In this document: positions 31,597-40,659 of the stretch, one piece after another
Position numbering within the stretch: position 1 is the stretch's first letter
Layout: the number at the start of each line of letters is the position of its first letter
Assembly (NCBI GenBank): GCA_049515555.1
Contig: JBEKTY010000018.1
Location: 1-64,000 of the forward strand
Direction: 5' to 3'
DNA from: JBEKTY01 sp049515555
Lineage (GTDB): Bacteria; Planctomycetota; Planctomycetia; Pirellulales; Thermoguttaceae
Length of the DNA: 64,000 bases
The notes under the pieces: generated by a model
What the model saw: only the letters and a program-made list of their open reading frames with translations
Told to the model about the DNA's origin: nothing
The model's database searches: none
Translations under genes and position numbers: made by a program

Positions 31597-34305
31597 ATGG
31601 GATTAGATGCGGATGCAGAAAAGCCGGGGGCAACGGCTCGCCCGGGCCCGATCGAGGACCGCGATCCCCAGGAGACGGCGGAGTGGCTGGCGTCGCTGGA
31701 CTACGTCTGCCGCCAGGAGGGGTTGCCCCGGGCCCAATTCCTGCTGGAAGAGCTCCGCCAGCGGGCCGTGCGGCAGGGCGTGCCGCTGGCCGCCGCCGTC
31801 ACGCCCTACGTCAATACCATCCCCACCGAGGCCGAGCCCCCGTATCCGGGCGATCGCGAGTTGGAGCGTAAGATCAAGAGCCTTATCCGCTGGAATGCGA
31901 TGGCTATGGTGGTGCGCGCCAACCAGCGCAGTCCGGGGATCGGCGGGCACATCTCGACCTTCGCCTCGGCGGCCACGCTGTATGAAGTGGCCTTCAATCA
32001 TTTCCTGCACGGCAAACAAGGCAGCCAGCCGCCCGACCAGGTTTTCTTCCAGGGCCACGCCACGCCGGGGATCTACGCCCGGGCGTATCTGCTGGGGCGG
32101 CTCAGCGAGCAGCAGGTGCTCAATTTTCGCCGCGAGTTGCAGCCCGGCGGCGGGCTGTCGTCCTATCCGCATCCCTGGCTGATGCCCGATCTGTGGGAGT
32201 TCCCCACGGTCTCCATGGGGCTGGGGCCGATCATGGCCATTTACCAGGCCCGATTCAATCATTACCTGGTGGACCGCCGCATCAAGCCGGACGCCGCGGC
32301 CTCGCGGGTGTGGGCCTTTTTGGGCGACGGCGAGTGCGACGAGCCGGAGGCCCTGGGGGCCATCACCCTGGCCGCCCGCGAACAGCTCGATAACCTGATT
32401 TTCGTCGTCAACTGCAACCTGCAGCGGCTGGACGGCCCGGTCCGCGGCAACGGCAAGATTATCCAGGAATTGGAAGGCGCCTTCGGCGGCGCCGGCTGGA
32501 ACGTGATCAAGGTGGTGTGGGGCTCCGACTGGGACCCCCTGCTGGCCCGCGATACCGAAGGCCTGCTCGTGCGCCGCATGGGCCAGGTGGTCGACGGCCA
32601 GCTCCAGAAGTACACGGTCATGCCCGGCTCGTATATCCGCGAGCATTTCTTCGGCGTCGATCCGCGCTTGCGGGCCCTGGTGGCCGATCTGGGCGACGAG
32701 CAGCTCCAGAAGCTCCGCCGCGGGGGGCACGATCCGCTCAAGGTCTACGCGGCTTACAAGGCGGCCGTCGAGCACCGCGGCTCGCCCACGGTCATCCTGG
32801 CGCAGACCATCAAGGGCTACGGCATGGGCGAGGCGGGTGAAGGCCGCAACGTCACGCACCAGCAGAAGAAGCTCAACGAAGATGAGCTGCTGGAATTCCG
32901 CCGCCGCTTCGAGATTCCCATTTCCGATGAGCAGGCGGCGCGGGCCGATCTGTACAAGCCGCCCGAGGCAAGCCCGGAAATAGTCTATCTCCGCCAGCAC
33001 CGCGCGGCGCTGGGCGGTCCGCTGCCGGGCCGCCGGGCGCCCACCATGCGCCTGAAGCCGCCCAAGTGGGAAGAGTTCGCCGAGTTCTTCGGCGGCAGCG
33101 AAGGCCGCGCGGTCTCCAGCACCATGGCCTTCGTCCGGCTGCTGGTCCGCCTGATGCGCGACAAGAGCATCGGCCGCTACGTGGTGCCCATCGTGCCCGA
33201 CGAGGCCCGCACCTTCGGCATGGAAGCCCTCTTCCGCCAGTTCGGCATCTACTCGCACGTCGGCCAGTTGTACGAGCCGGTCGATTCCGACAACGTGCTC
33301 TACTATCGCGAGGCGGTCGACGGGCAGATCCTCGAGGAAGGCATCACCGAGGCCGGCTCGATGGCCTCCTTCGTGGCCGCCGGCAGTTCCCGCTCCAGCC
33401 ACGGCGTGAGCATGATTCCCTTCTTCATCTATTATTCGATGTTCGGCTTCCAGCGGATCGGCGACCTGATGTGGGCCGCCGGCGACATGCGCTGCCGCGG
33501 GTTCCTCATGGGCGGCACCGCCGGCCGCACCACCCTGGCCGGCGAGGGACTGCAACACCAGGACGGCAACAGTCACCTCTACGCCCTGGCCTATCCCACG
33601 CTGCGGGCCTACGACCCCTGCTACGCCTACGAGCTGTCGGTCATCGTCCTGGACGGCATTCGCCGCATGTTCTATGAAGATCAGGACGTGTTCTACTACA
33701 TCACGCTGATGAACGAGAACTACGAGATGCCGATCCTGCCGCCGGGCACGACCGAGGGCATCTGCCGCGGCATCTACCGGCTGGCCGAGCGCAAGGCCGG
33801 GGCCAAGAGCCCCACGGTGCGTCTCTTGGGCAGCGGGGCCATCCTCCGCGAGTCGCTGCGGGCCCAGGAGTTGCTGGAATCGAAGTTCGGCGTCGGCAGC
33901 AGCGTCTACAGCGTGACGAGTTACAAGGCCCTGCTGCAGGACGCCCGGGAGTGCGAGCGCTGGAACCGCCTGCACCCGGGCCAGCCGGCCCGCATGCCCT
34001 ACCTGGCCGAATGCCTGGCGGGGACCGGCGGGCCGATCGTCGCCGCCTCGGATTACGTCAGCGCCGTGCCGCTGGCGATCACCCCCTGGCTGGATGCGGA
34101 TTATACCGTGCTGGGCACCGACGGTTTCGGCCGCAGCGAGGCCCGCGAGGACCTGCGGCGGTTCTTCGAGGTCGACGCCGAGCACGTCGCCCTGGCCGCC
34201 CTGTCGGCACTGGCCCGCAAGGGCCAATTCCCCAAGGCCAAGCTCGCCCCGGCCATCCGCAGCCTGGGCCTCGATCCGGAAAAACCCAACCCGGCAACCG
34301 CCTGA
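31597..34305 (+). CDS. aceE: Pyruvate dehydrogenase E1 component (homodimeric AceE type)
   Basis: A 902-aa protein, close to the usual length of about 890. ATG at 31597 follows GGGGGGTGG. The thiamine-diphosphate motif is GDGECDEPEALGAITLAARE ... NLIFVVNCNLQRLDGPVRGN. Other conserved parts are PGIGGHISTFASAATLYEVA and GHATPGIYARAYLLGRL in the N-terminal half, IVPDEARTFGMEALFRQFGI and GGTAGRTTLAGEGLQHQDG in the transketolase-like half, and VLGTDGFGRSEAREDLRRFF near the C-terminus. The enzyme decarboxylates pyruvate and passes the acetyl group to the E2 lipoyl arm. It is first in the order aceE-aceF-lpdA. Confidence 0.95.
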   Translation: MGLDADAEKPGATARPGPIEDRDPQETAEWLASLDYVCRQEGLPRAQFLLEELRQRAVRQGVPLAAAVTPYVNTIPTEAEPPYPGDRELERKIKSLIRWNAMAMVVRANQRSPGIGGHISTFASAATLYEVAFNHFLHGKQGSQPPDQVFFQGHATPGIYARAYLLGRLSEQQVLNFRRELQPGGGLSSYPHPWLMPDLWEFPTVSMGLGPIMAIYQARFNHYLVDRRIKPDAAASRVWAFLGDGECDEPEALGAITLAAREQLDNLIFVVNCNLQRLDGPVRGNGKIIQELEGAFGGAGWNVIKVVWGSDWDPLLARDTEGLLVRRMGQVVDGQLQKYTVMPGSYIREHFFGVDPRLRALVADLGDEQLQKLRRGGHDPLKVYAAYKAAVEHRGSPTVILAQTIKGYGMGEAGEGRNVTHQQKKLNEDELLEFRRRFEIPISDEQAARADLYKPPEASPEIVYLRQHRAALGGPLPGRRAPTMRLKPPKWEEFAEFFGGSEGRAVSSTMAFVRLLVRLMRDKSIGRYVVPIVPDEARTFGMEALFRQFGIYSHVGQLYEPVDSDNVLYYREAVDGQILEEGITEAGSMASFVAAGSSRSSHGVSMIPFFIYYSMFGFQRIGDLMWAAGDMRCRGFLMGGTAGRTTLAGEGLQHQDGNSHLYALAYPTLRAYDPCYAYELSVIVLDGIRRMFYEDQDVFYYITLMNENYEMPILPPGTTEGICRGIYRLAERKAGAKSPTVRLLGSGAILRESLRAQELLESKFGVGSSVYSVTSYKALLQDARECERWNRLHPGQPARMPYLAECLAGTGGPIVAASDYVSAVPLAITPWLDADYTVLGTDGFGRSEAREDLRRFFEVDAEHVALAALSALARKGQFPKAKLAPAIRSLGLDPEKPNPATA

Positions 34306-34308
34306 CAA

Positions 34309-34390
34309 GGAAAAGGGGACTGGCTCCGCCGCACGAAAGAGCTTTCGATCGAAGAAGAACGGAAGAGCGGCGGTGAGGGTCCCCTTTTCC
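34309..34390. repeat. Inverted repeat in the aceE-aceF gap
   Basis: GGAAAAGGGGAC (34309-34320) pairs with GTCCCCTTTTCC (34379-34390), with inner stem CCGCCGC/GCGGCGG. The loop holds a smaller stem GCTTTCGATC/GATCGAA. It occupies nearly all of the 111-base gap between aceE and aceF and could modulate relative expression. Its GGGGAC core relates to the family at 16671 and 19085. Confidence 0.8.
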
Positions 34391-34416
34391 GGCCCCATCA
34401 ACCACGGCATCAATAA

Positions 34417-35688
34417 ATGGACATCGACTTCAAGCTGCCCGAGCTGGGCGAGAACATCCACCAAGGCGACGTGGTCAACGTGCTGGTCCACGAGGGCGAC
34501 ACGATCGCGGCCAACGACGGCGTCGTCGAGCTGGAGACCGACAAGGCCGTGGTGGAGATCCCCTGCCCGCATGCCGGCCGGGTAGCCAAGCTGCACGTCC
34601 GCAAGGGCGAGACGGTGGCGGTGGGCCAAACGCTGCTGACGGTGGCCGCGGCCGAGCCGGCGGCGGCGAAGCCGCAAGCGGCGGCCAGGGCGGCGGCGAA
34701 ACCGCAAGCGGCAGCCGCAGCGGCGCCGGCCGACGAGCCGAGCGTGGCCGCAGAGTCGCTGCCGGCCGGGCCGGCCGCCCGCCGGCTGGCCCGCGAGCTG
34801 GGCGTGGACCTGGCCCGGGTGCCGGGCAGCGGCCGGCACGGGCGGATCCTGCCCGAAGACGTCGAGCGGGCCGCCGGGCCGGCGGCCGCCGGATCAGCGG
34901 CGGCCGCGGCGGGCCCCGCCGGGAGCGCTCCACCGCCCCAACCGGTAGTTCCGCCGGGCGAGCCGGGCCAGGACGCCTGGGGCCCGGTCCGCCGCGAGCC
35001 CCTGTCGCGCATCCGCCGCACTATCGCCGAGCAGATGGCCCGCTCGGCACAAATCATCCCCCACGTGACGAACTTCGACGATGCCGACGTGACCGACTTG
35101 GACCGCCTTCGGCAACAGGTCCCCGCCGGCCAGTTGGGCCCCAACGTCAAGCTCACGCTGATGCCCTTGGCGATGAAAGCCGTGGCCCTGGCCCTGCGGC
35201 GGCATCCGCTTCTGAACTCGAGCCTCGACCAGGAACACGATCAGATCGTTTACAAGCAATACGTCAGCCTGGGCGTGGCCGTAGACACGCCCCGCGGCCT
35301 GATTGTGCCCGTGGTCCGCGACGCCGACCGCTTGACGATCGTCGAGCTGGCCCGCACGCTGGCCTCGATTGCCGAGCGGGTACGGGCCGGGCAGTTCGCC
35401 GTCGAGGACCTCCGCGGCGGGACGTTCACGATCAGCAATCTGGGGGCCGTCGGCGGCACATACAGCACGCCGATCATCAACCACCCGGAGGTGGCCGTGC
35501 TGTTGGTGGGCCGGGCCCGCTGGCTGCCGATGGTCCGCGGCGAGTGCCACCACCGCACCGAGCCCCGGCGGATGCTGCCGCTGAGCCTGTCCTACGATCA
35601 TCGGCTGGTCGACGGCGCCACGGCCGCCCGCTTCCTCAACGACGTGATCGGCAGCCTGGAAGCCCCGGGAGCGCTGCTGCTGGGATAA
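34417..35688 (+). CDS. aceF: Dihydrolipoamide acetyltransferase, E2 component of pyruvate dehydrogenase
   Basis: A 423-aa protein with one lipoyl domain (residues 1-78, lipoylated Lys43 in ELETDKAVVEI), an Ala/Pro-rich linker (about 79-115) with a duplicated AAAKPQAAA stretch, an E1/E3-binding domain (about 118-152, ARRLARELGVDLARVPGSGR) and the catalytic domain to the end, with LSYDHRLVDGATAARFLND giving the HxxxDG active site. It transfers acetyl groups to CoA. No good ribosome binding site is visible before the ATG because the inverted repeat lies there. Its single lipoyl domain differs from the three of E. coli. Confidence 0.95.
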   Translation: MDIDFKLPELGENIHQGDVVNVLVHEGDTIAANDGVVELETDKAVVEIPCPHAGRVAKLHVRKGETVAVGQTLLTVAAAEPAAAKPQAAARAAAKPQAAAAAAPADEPSVAAESLPAGPAARRLARELGVDLARVPGSGRHGRILPEDVERAAGPAAAGSAAAAAGPAGSAPPPQPVVPPGEPGQDAWGPVRREPLSRIRRTIAEQMARSAQIIPHVTNFDDADVTDLDRLRQQVPAGQLGPNVKLTLMPLAMKAVALALRRHPLLNSSLDQEHDQIVYKQYVSLGVAVDTPRGLIVPVVRDADRLTIVELARTLASIAERVRAGQFAVEDLRGGTFTISNLGAVGGTYSTPIINHPEVAVLLVGRARWLPMVRGECHHRTEPRRMLPLSLSYDHRLVDGATAARFLNDVIGSLEAPGALLLG

Positions 35689-35691
35689 GGC

Positions 35692-35726
35692 AGATCTGAG
35701 ATCTGAAATCTGAGATTTCAAATCCC
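35692..35726. repeat. Heptad tract between aceF and lpdA
   Basis: Five consecutive 7-base units AGATCTG, AGATCTG, AAATCTG, AGATTTC, AAATCCC start four bases after the aceF stop codon. The last unit matches the AATCCCT-type heptad. Confidence 0.75.
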
Positions 35727-35747
35727 TACCGACGGTAAGCAATCACC

Positions 35748-37178
35748 ATGGATACCGAGTTAGCAGTTCTGGGCGGCGGGCCGGGCGGTTATGCGGCCGC
35801 CTTCCGCGCCGCGGACCTGGGCCTGGAGGTCACGCTGGTCGATCAGGAACCGCGGCTGGGCGGCACCTGCCTGCTGCGCGGCTGCATCCCCTCCAAGGCC
35901 CTGCTGCACGTGGCCAAGGCCATGGCCGATGCCCGGCATCTGGCCGAGTGGGGCGTGGCCTATCCGCCGCCGGTGATCGACCTGGCCGCGATGCGGGCCC
36001 GCAAGGAAAAGATCATCGCCACCCTCAGCGGCGGGCTGAAGCAGGTGGCCGGCAAGCGGAAGGTGCGGCTGGTGCAGGCCCGGGCCCGGTTGGAAGATTC
36101 GCACTCGCTGCGGCTGGAGCCGGCGGGGGGAGCGCCGCCGGCGGACGACGTTATCCGCTTCCAGCACTGCATCCTGGCCACCGGCGCGCGGCCCACGCGC
36201 ATCGCCGCCCTCGACCTTCCGACGCCGCGGGTTATGGACTCCACCGCCGCGCTGGCGCTGGCGGATGTGCCCGAGTCGCTGCTGGTCGTGGGCGGGGGCT
36301 ACATCGGCCTGGAGCTGGGCTGCGTGTATGCGGCGCTGGGCAGCCGCGTCACGGTGGTCGAGCTGACCGAGGGCCTGCTGCCCGGCGTCGACCGCGATCT
36401 CGTCAAGCCGCTCATGAAGAAAATCGAGAAGGATTTCGAGGCCCTGGCGATGGCGACGAAGGTCGTGGCGCTGGTCGATAAGGGCGATTGCGTGGAAGCG
36501 ACCTTCGAGGGCGCGATCGAGAAGAAGGTTCAGTGTTTCAGCCGCGTTCTGGTGTCCGTCGGGCGGCGGCCCGCGAGCGACGGTCTGGGTTTGGAGAAGA
36601 CCCGGGTGCAAGTCGATCCGCAGGGGTTCGTGGGCGTGGATGCCCAGCGGCGGACGAGCGATGCGGCGATTTGGGCCATCGGCGACGTGGCGGGCCAGCC
36701 GCTGTTGGCCCACAAGGCGAGCCACGAGGGCAAGGTGGCGGCCGAGGCCCTGGCGGGCCAGGCGGCCCGCTTCGAGCCCCGGGCCATCCCCGCCGTGGTC
36801 TTCACCGATCCGGAGATCGCCTGGGCCGGCCTGACCGAGGGCGAGGCCCGCTCCGGGGGCCGCTCGGTCGAGGTGGCCGCGTTCCCCTGGGCGGCCAGCG
36901 GCCGGGCCCAAACCGTGGGCCGCACCGAGGGGCTGACCAAGTGGCTCATCGACCCGGTGAGCGACCGCCTGTTGGGCTGCGGCATCGTGGGTCCCGGGGC
37001 GGGCGAGCTGATCGCCGAGGCCGTGGCCGCCCTGGAAATGGGGGCTACGGCCCGCGACCTGGCCGAAACCATCCATCCCCACCCCACGCTCAGCGAGACC
37101 CTGGGCTTCGCCGCCGAGATCTACTACGGCACGGCCACCGATCTATACCGCCCCCGCCGCAAGTCCGTCTCGTCCTGA
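35748..37178 (+). CDS. lpdA: Dihydrolipoamide dehydrogenase, E3 component
   Basis: A 476-aa FAD flavoprotein. The N-terminal FAD-binding GGGPGGYAAAFRAAD, the redox-active disulfide Cys41/Cys46 in GGTCLLRGCIPSKALLH, the NAD-binding VVGGGYIGLELGCVYAALGS, the FAD motif IWAIGDVAGQPLLAHKASHE and the C-terminal catalytic base HPHPTLSE are all present. It reoxidises the lipoyl groups of AceF and completes the pyruvate dehydrogenase set. The gene lies 60 bases after aceF, with a heptad tract between. Confidence 0.95.
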   Translation: MDTELAVLGGGPGGYAAAFRAADLGLEVTLVDQEPRLGGTCLLRGCIPSKALLHVAKAMADARHLAEWGVAYPPPVIDLAAMRARKEKIIATLSGGLKQVAGKRKVRLVQARARLEDSHSLRLEPAGGAPPADDVIRFQHCILATGARPTRIAALDLPTPRVMDSTAALALADVPESLLVVGGGYIGLELGCVYAALGSRVTVVELTEGLLPGVDRDLVKPLMKKIEKDFEALAMATKVVALVDKGDCVEATFEGAIEKKVQCFSRVLVSVGRRPASDGLGLEKTRVQVDPQGFVGVDAQRRTSDAAIWAIGDVAGQPLLAHKASHEGKVAAEALAGQAARFEPRAIPAVVFTDPEIAWAGLTEGEARSGGRSVEVAAFPWAASGRAQTVGRTEGLTKWLIDPVSDRLLGCGIVGPGAGELIAEAVAALEMGATARDLAETIHPHPTLSETLGFAAEIYYGTATDLYRPRRKSVSS

Positions 37179-37245
37179 TCGGCCTCTGCGCCGCGCACTC
37201 CCGCGCGGCGCTTACGGCCTGCGCAAGAACAAGTTTGACAATTGA

Positions 37246-37320
37246 GTGGCACGCCCTGAGGAACGAAGGGCGTGGACGGCCCACGAACCACGCCCTTCGC
37301 TCCGCTCAGGGACGTGCCAC
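37246..37320. terminator. Palindrome between convergent lpdA and czcA, possible bidirectional terminator
   Basis: GTGGCACGCCCTGAGGAACG ... (37246-37275) pairs with 37288-37320 (CCACGCCCTTCGCTCCGCTC...), flanked by GACAATTG on both sides. It resembles a dispersed repeat, but its place between two convergent stop codons makes a terminator role likely. No T run. Confidence 0.55.
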
Positions 37321-37340
37321 CCATTGGACAATTGTAAAGG

Positions 37341-40300
37341 CTATTCTTTCGCGGGGCCCTTGAAGACCATGTACAGCACGCGGAGCACCAGCAGGCTCAT
37401 CACCATGGCGCTGAAGGCCCCGCCGATCACCACGGTGGCCAGCGGGCGTTGCACCTCGGCGCCCACGGCCGTGCTGAGGGCCATGGGGACGAATCCCAGG
37501 CTGGCCACCAGCGCGGTCATCAGCACGGGGCGTAAGCGGGTCATGGCAGCGGTCTCCACGGCGCGGTCCAGGGGCAGCCCCTGCCGGCGCAACTGCCGGA
37601 TACACGACACCAGGAGCATGTCGTCCAACACGGCCACGCCCGAGAGCGCCACGAACCCCACCGCCGCCGAAATCGAGAATGGCATGTCGCGGATCCACAG
37701 TGCCAGGAGGCCGCCGACCCAGGCGAAGGGTACGCCCGTGAAGACGCGCAAGGCGTCGATCGCGTTGCGGTAGGTGAGGTACAGCAGGCCGAAGACCAGC
37801 GCCAGGGCCAGCGGCACCACGATCAGCAACCGCTGCTGGGCGTGCTGGAGGTGCTCGAACTGGCCTCCCCACTCGACGCGATAGCGGCCGGGCGGCAGGC
37901 GGACGTGCTCGCCCACGGCCCGCCGGGCGTCGGCCACGAAACCGCCCATGTCGCGCCCGCGAACGTTGGCCGACACCGTGATCCGCCGCTGGTACCAGTC
38001 GCGGGTGATCGTGGAGGGGCCCTCGACGGTCTCGATGGTCGCCAGGCGCGCCAAGGGGATCTGCTGGCCGTCGGCGGTGGTCACGAGCACGGCGGCCAGC
38101 GCCTCGGGAGTGGCGCGCATCTTCTCAGGCAGCCGCACGATCAAAGGGAACCGCAGTTGCCCCTCGTGGATCTCTCCCAAGCGCTTGCTGCCCACCGCCT
38201 CGACCAGGTCGAGCACCATCCTGGCCGGAATGCCGTAGCGGGCGAGCTCGTCCTGCTTGACCCGCACGTTCAGGATGGGCTGCCCGGTGATCTGCTCGGT
38301 GCTGACGTCGGCGGCGCCCGGGACCGAGCGCAACACGCGCTCGATCTCGGCGGCCTTGGCGGCGAGCACCTGGAAATCGTCGCCGTACAGGACGGCGGCC
38401 ACGTCCGAGCGAACGCCGGAGACCATCTCGTTCAGTCGCATCTCGATGGGCTGCGTGACGGCGATGCGCTGGCCCGGCAGGCTGCGGAGTTCCTTCTGGA
38501 TCAGCTCGGCCAGCTCGTCCTGGGTGTGTGCCCGCCGCCACTGCCCGCGCGGCTTGAGCGTGACGAAGATGTCGGAGAGCTCGACGCCCATGGGGTCGGT
38601 GGCGACCTCGGCCGTTCCGATGCGGCTCCAGACGTAGAGGATCTCGTCGGGAAAGGCGGCCAGGAGGGCCTTTTCCATTTGGTTGTCGTAGCGGATCGAT
38701 TCGGCCAGGTCGATGCCCGCCAGCCGTGCCACGTTGACGACCAGTGCGCCCTCGGAGAGCCGGGGCACGAACTCGGCGCCCAGGTGCGGCGCGATCATGC
38801 CAAAGGCGACCACCAACAGCCCCGCCGCCAGGCCCAGCACGGCCAGCTTGTGTTGCATCGTCAGCCGCAGCAGTGGGGCGTAGAGCCGCTTCAGCCCCCG
38901 GATCACCAGCGGCTCGCGGCGGGACACGCGCCCCGGCAGCAGCAGGCTGGCCAGCACGGGCATGAGCGTGAGAGAGATTATCATCGAACCGGCCAGCGCG
39001 AGGATCACCGTTAGGGCCATGGGCCGGAAGAGCTTGCCCTCGGTTCCCGTCAGGGCCAGGATCGGCAGGTAGACGATCATGATGATCAACTCGCCGAAGA
39101 GGGTGGGCTTGCGGACCTCGACCGCTGCGTCGCGGATGATCTCCAGGCTGCGGGAAGGGATTAGGGATTGGGGATTAGGGATTGGAGAAGACGACGAATT
39201 GTTCTCCTCTAATTCCCGATCCCCGATCCCTGATCCCTTCCTCGTCCCCGCTGATCCCCGATCCCTAATCCCTGATCCCTTTTCCCCCAGGTGCCGCACG
39301 CAGTTCTCGACCAGGACCACCGAGCTATCAACGATCAGGCCGAAGTCGATGGCCCCCAGGCTGAGCAGGCTGGCGGCGATGCCCACGTACAACATCCCCG
39401 AGAATGCGAAGAGCATCGAGAGCGGGATGGCCAGGGCCACGATCAGGCCGGCCCGCAGGTTGCCCAGGAAGATGAACAAGACAGCCACGACCAGCAACCC
39501 GCCTTCAAACAGGTTCGTCCGCACCGTGTCGATGACCTGGTCCACCAGTTCCGTGCGGTCGTAGACGCCTTGGATGGTGATGCCCTTGGGGAGTGTAGCG
39601 CGGATCTCATCGAGCTTGTCTTTGAGGGCCCATGTGACCTTGTGGCCGTTTTCGCCCATGAGCATGAAGCCCAGGCCGAGTACGGCCTCACCACGGCCCT
39701 GGGCGGTTACGGCCCCGCGGCGGATTTCATGCCCGATCTGGACGTCGGCCACGTCGCCCACGCGGATGGGCACGCCGTTCTTGGCGGTGACGACGATGTT
39801 CCTGATCTGCTCGAGGTTGACGGTCCGCCCCTGGCCCTGGACCAGGAGCATCTGCGCGCCGACGGTGATGCTGCCGCCCCCCACGTTGCGGTTGTTCTGC
39901 GCAGCGGCCTCCACGACCTGGTCGAACGTAAGGCCATGTTTTATAAGCCGGTCGGGGTCGATGCGGATTTGGTACTGCTTCTCGTAGCCGCCCCAACTGT
40001 TCACTTCGGCCACGCCGGGCACGGATCGGAGCTGGGGCTTGACCACCCAGTCGTGAAGGGTCCGCAGCTCGGTCAGTTTCTGGATCCGCTCGGCCTCGGG
40101 CAGCTTGGAGAAGTCGTAGCCCTGGTAGGTCAGCAGGTAGTGGAAGACCTCGCCCAGGCCGGTCGAGACGGGCCCCATTCGCGGCCGCGGGACGCCCTCG
40201 GGCAGGTCCACCCCGCCCAGCCGCTCGTTGACCAACTGCCGGGCAAAGTAGATGTCGGTGCCGTCGGCAAAGGTGACCACCACCTGCGACAGCCCAAACT

Positions 40301-40559
40301 TGGAGATCGACCGCAGCGTGGCCAAACCCGGCAGGCCGCCGATGGCTTGCTCGACGGGCAAAGTGATCTGCCGCTCGACTTCCTCGGGGGCCAGCGCGGG
40401 AGCAACGGTGTTGATCTGCACTTGAACCGGGGTGGTGTCGGGGAAGGCATCGATATCCAGGCGGCTAAGCGCGAGCCCGCCCAGGCCGGCCAGCGCCAGC
40501 GCCGCCACGAGCACCAGCCCGCGATGCCGCAACGAGAAGTCGATGATTCCTCGCAGCAT
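37341..40559 (-). CDS. czcA: Heavy-metal RND efflux pump, inner-membrane subunit (CzcA family)
   Basis: A 1072-aa protein. The start at 40559 (MLRGIIDFSLRHRGLV) was chosen because AGGAGG lies five bases upstream; the 17-residue extension is repeat-derived. Two sets of large periplasmic loops and twelve helices are present. Characteristic parts include SRLDIDAFPDTTPVQVQINT, GLSQVVVTFADGTDIYFARQ, DFGLIVDSSVVLVENCVRHL in TM4, and FGELIIMIVYLPILALTG. A 47-residue heptad-repeat insert (residues about 424-470) replaces a cytoplasmic loop. It exports divalent cations (Co, Zn, Cd or Cu/Ag) with CzcB encoded upstream on the same strand. Confidence 0.9.
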   Translation of the reverse strand: MLRGIIDFSLRHRGLVLVAALALAGLGGLALSRLDIDAFPDTTPVQVQINTVAPALAPEEVERQITLPVEQAIGGLPGLATLRSISKFGLSQVVVTFADGTDIYFARQLVNERLGGVDLPEGVPRPRMGPVSTGLGEVFHYLLTYQGYDFSKLPEAERIQKLTELRTLHDWVVKPQLRSVPGVAEVNSWGGYEKQYQIRIDPDRLIKHGLTFDQVVEAAAQNNRNVGGGSITVGAQMLLVQGQGRTVNLEQIRNIVVTAKNGVPIRVGDVADVQIGHEIRRGAVTAQGRGEAVLGLGFMLMGENGHKVTWALKDKLDEIRATLPKGITIQGVYDRTELVDQVIDTVRTNLFEGGLLVVAVLFIFLGNLRAGLIVALAIPLSMLFAFSGMLYVGIAASLLSLGAIDFGLIVDSSVVLVENCVRHLGEKGSGIRDRGSAGTRKGSGIGDRELEENNSSSSPIPNPQSLIPSRSLEIIRDAAVEVRKPTLFGELIIMIVYLPILALTGTEGKLFRPMALTVILALAGSMIISLTLMPVLASLLLPGRVSRREPLVIRGLKRLYAPLLRLTMQHKLAVLGLAAGLLVVAFGMIAPHLGAEFVPRLSEGALVVNVARLAGIDLAESIRYDNQMEKALLAAFPDEILYVWSRIGTAEVATDPMGVELSDIFVTLKPRGQWRRAHTQDELAELIQKELRSLPGQRIAVTQPIEMRLNEMVSGVRSDVAAVLYGDDFQVLAAKAAEIERVLRSVPGAADVSTEQITGQPILNVRVKQDELARYGIPARMVLDLVEAVGSKRLGEIHEGQLRFPLIVRLPEKMRATPEALAAVLVTTADGQQIPLARLATIETVEGPSTITRDWYQRRITVSANVRGRDMGGFVADARRAVGEHVRLPPGRYRVEWGGQFEHLQHAQQRLLIVVPLALALVFGLLYLTYRNAIDALRVFTGVPFAWVGGLLALWIRDMPFSISAAVGFVALSGVAVLDDMLLVSCIRQLRRQGLPLDRAVETAAMTRLRPVLMTALVASLGFVPMALSTAVGAEVQRPLATVVIGGAFSAMVMSLLVLRVLYMVFKGPAKE
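39152..39287 (-). repeat. In-frame heptad-repeat element inside czcA
   Basis: Plus-strand view: a G-rich arm GGGAAGG, GATTAGG, GATTGGG, GATTAGG, GATTGGA (39152-39186), a 24-base spacer, and a C-rich arm of eleven consecutive 7-base units starting AATTCCC, GATCCCC, GATCCCT (39211-39287). The czcA sense strand reads it as GSGIRDRGSAGTRKGSGIGD ... PIPNPQSLIPS between TM4 and the next helix. Confidence 0.9.
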
Positions 40560-40573
40560 CCGGCCTCCTGATT

Positions 40574-40626
40574 GTAGTCGGCACACGCCGTGTGCCGGAT
40601 TTCCGCACACGGCGTGTGCGGACTAC
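40574..40626. repeat. GCACACGGCGTGTGC-type palindrome between czcA and czcB
   Basis: GTAGTCGGCACACGCCGTGT... (40574-40598) pairs with 40603-40626. It is the same family as 10699-10761 and 47135-47216. It separates czcB from czcA by hairpin and may reduce readthrough; czcA starts 15 bases beyond it. Confidence 0.8.
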
Positions 40627-40659
40627 ATTGAAACGCGGAAGATATTCTTCGGCCGATCC

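Noticed and set aside
31603..34839. Long minus-strand open frame (1078 aa) opposite aceE
   Set aside because: aceE is unmistakable on the plus strand; the antisense frame has no domain.
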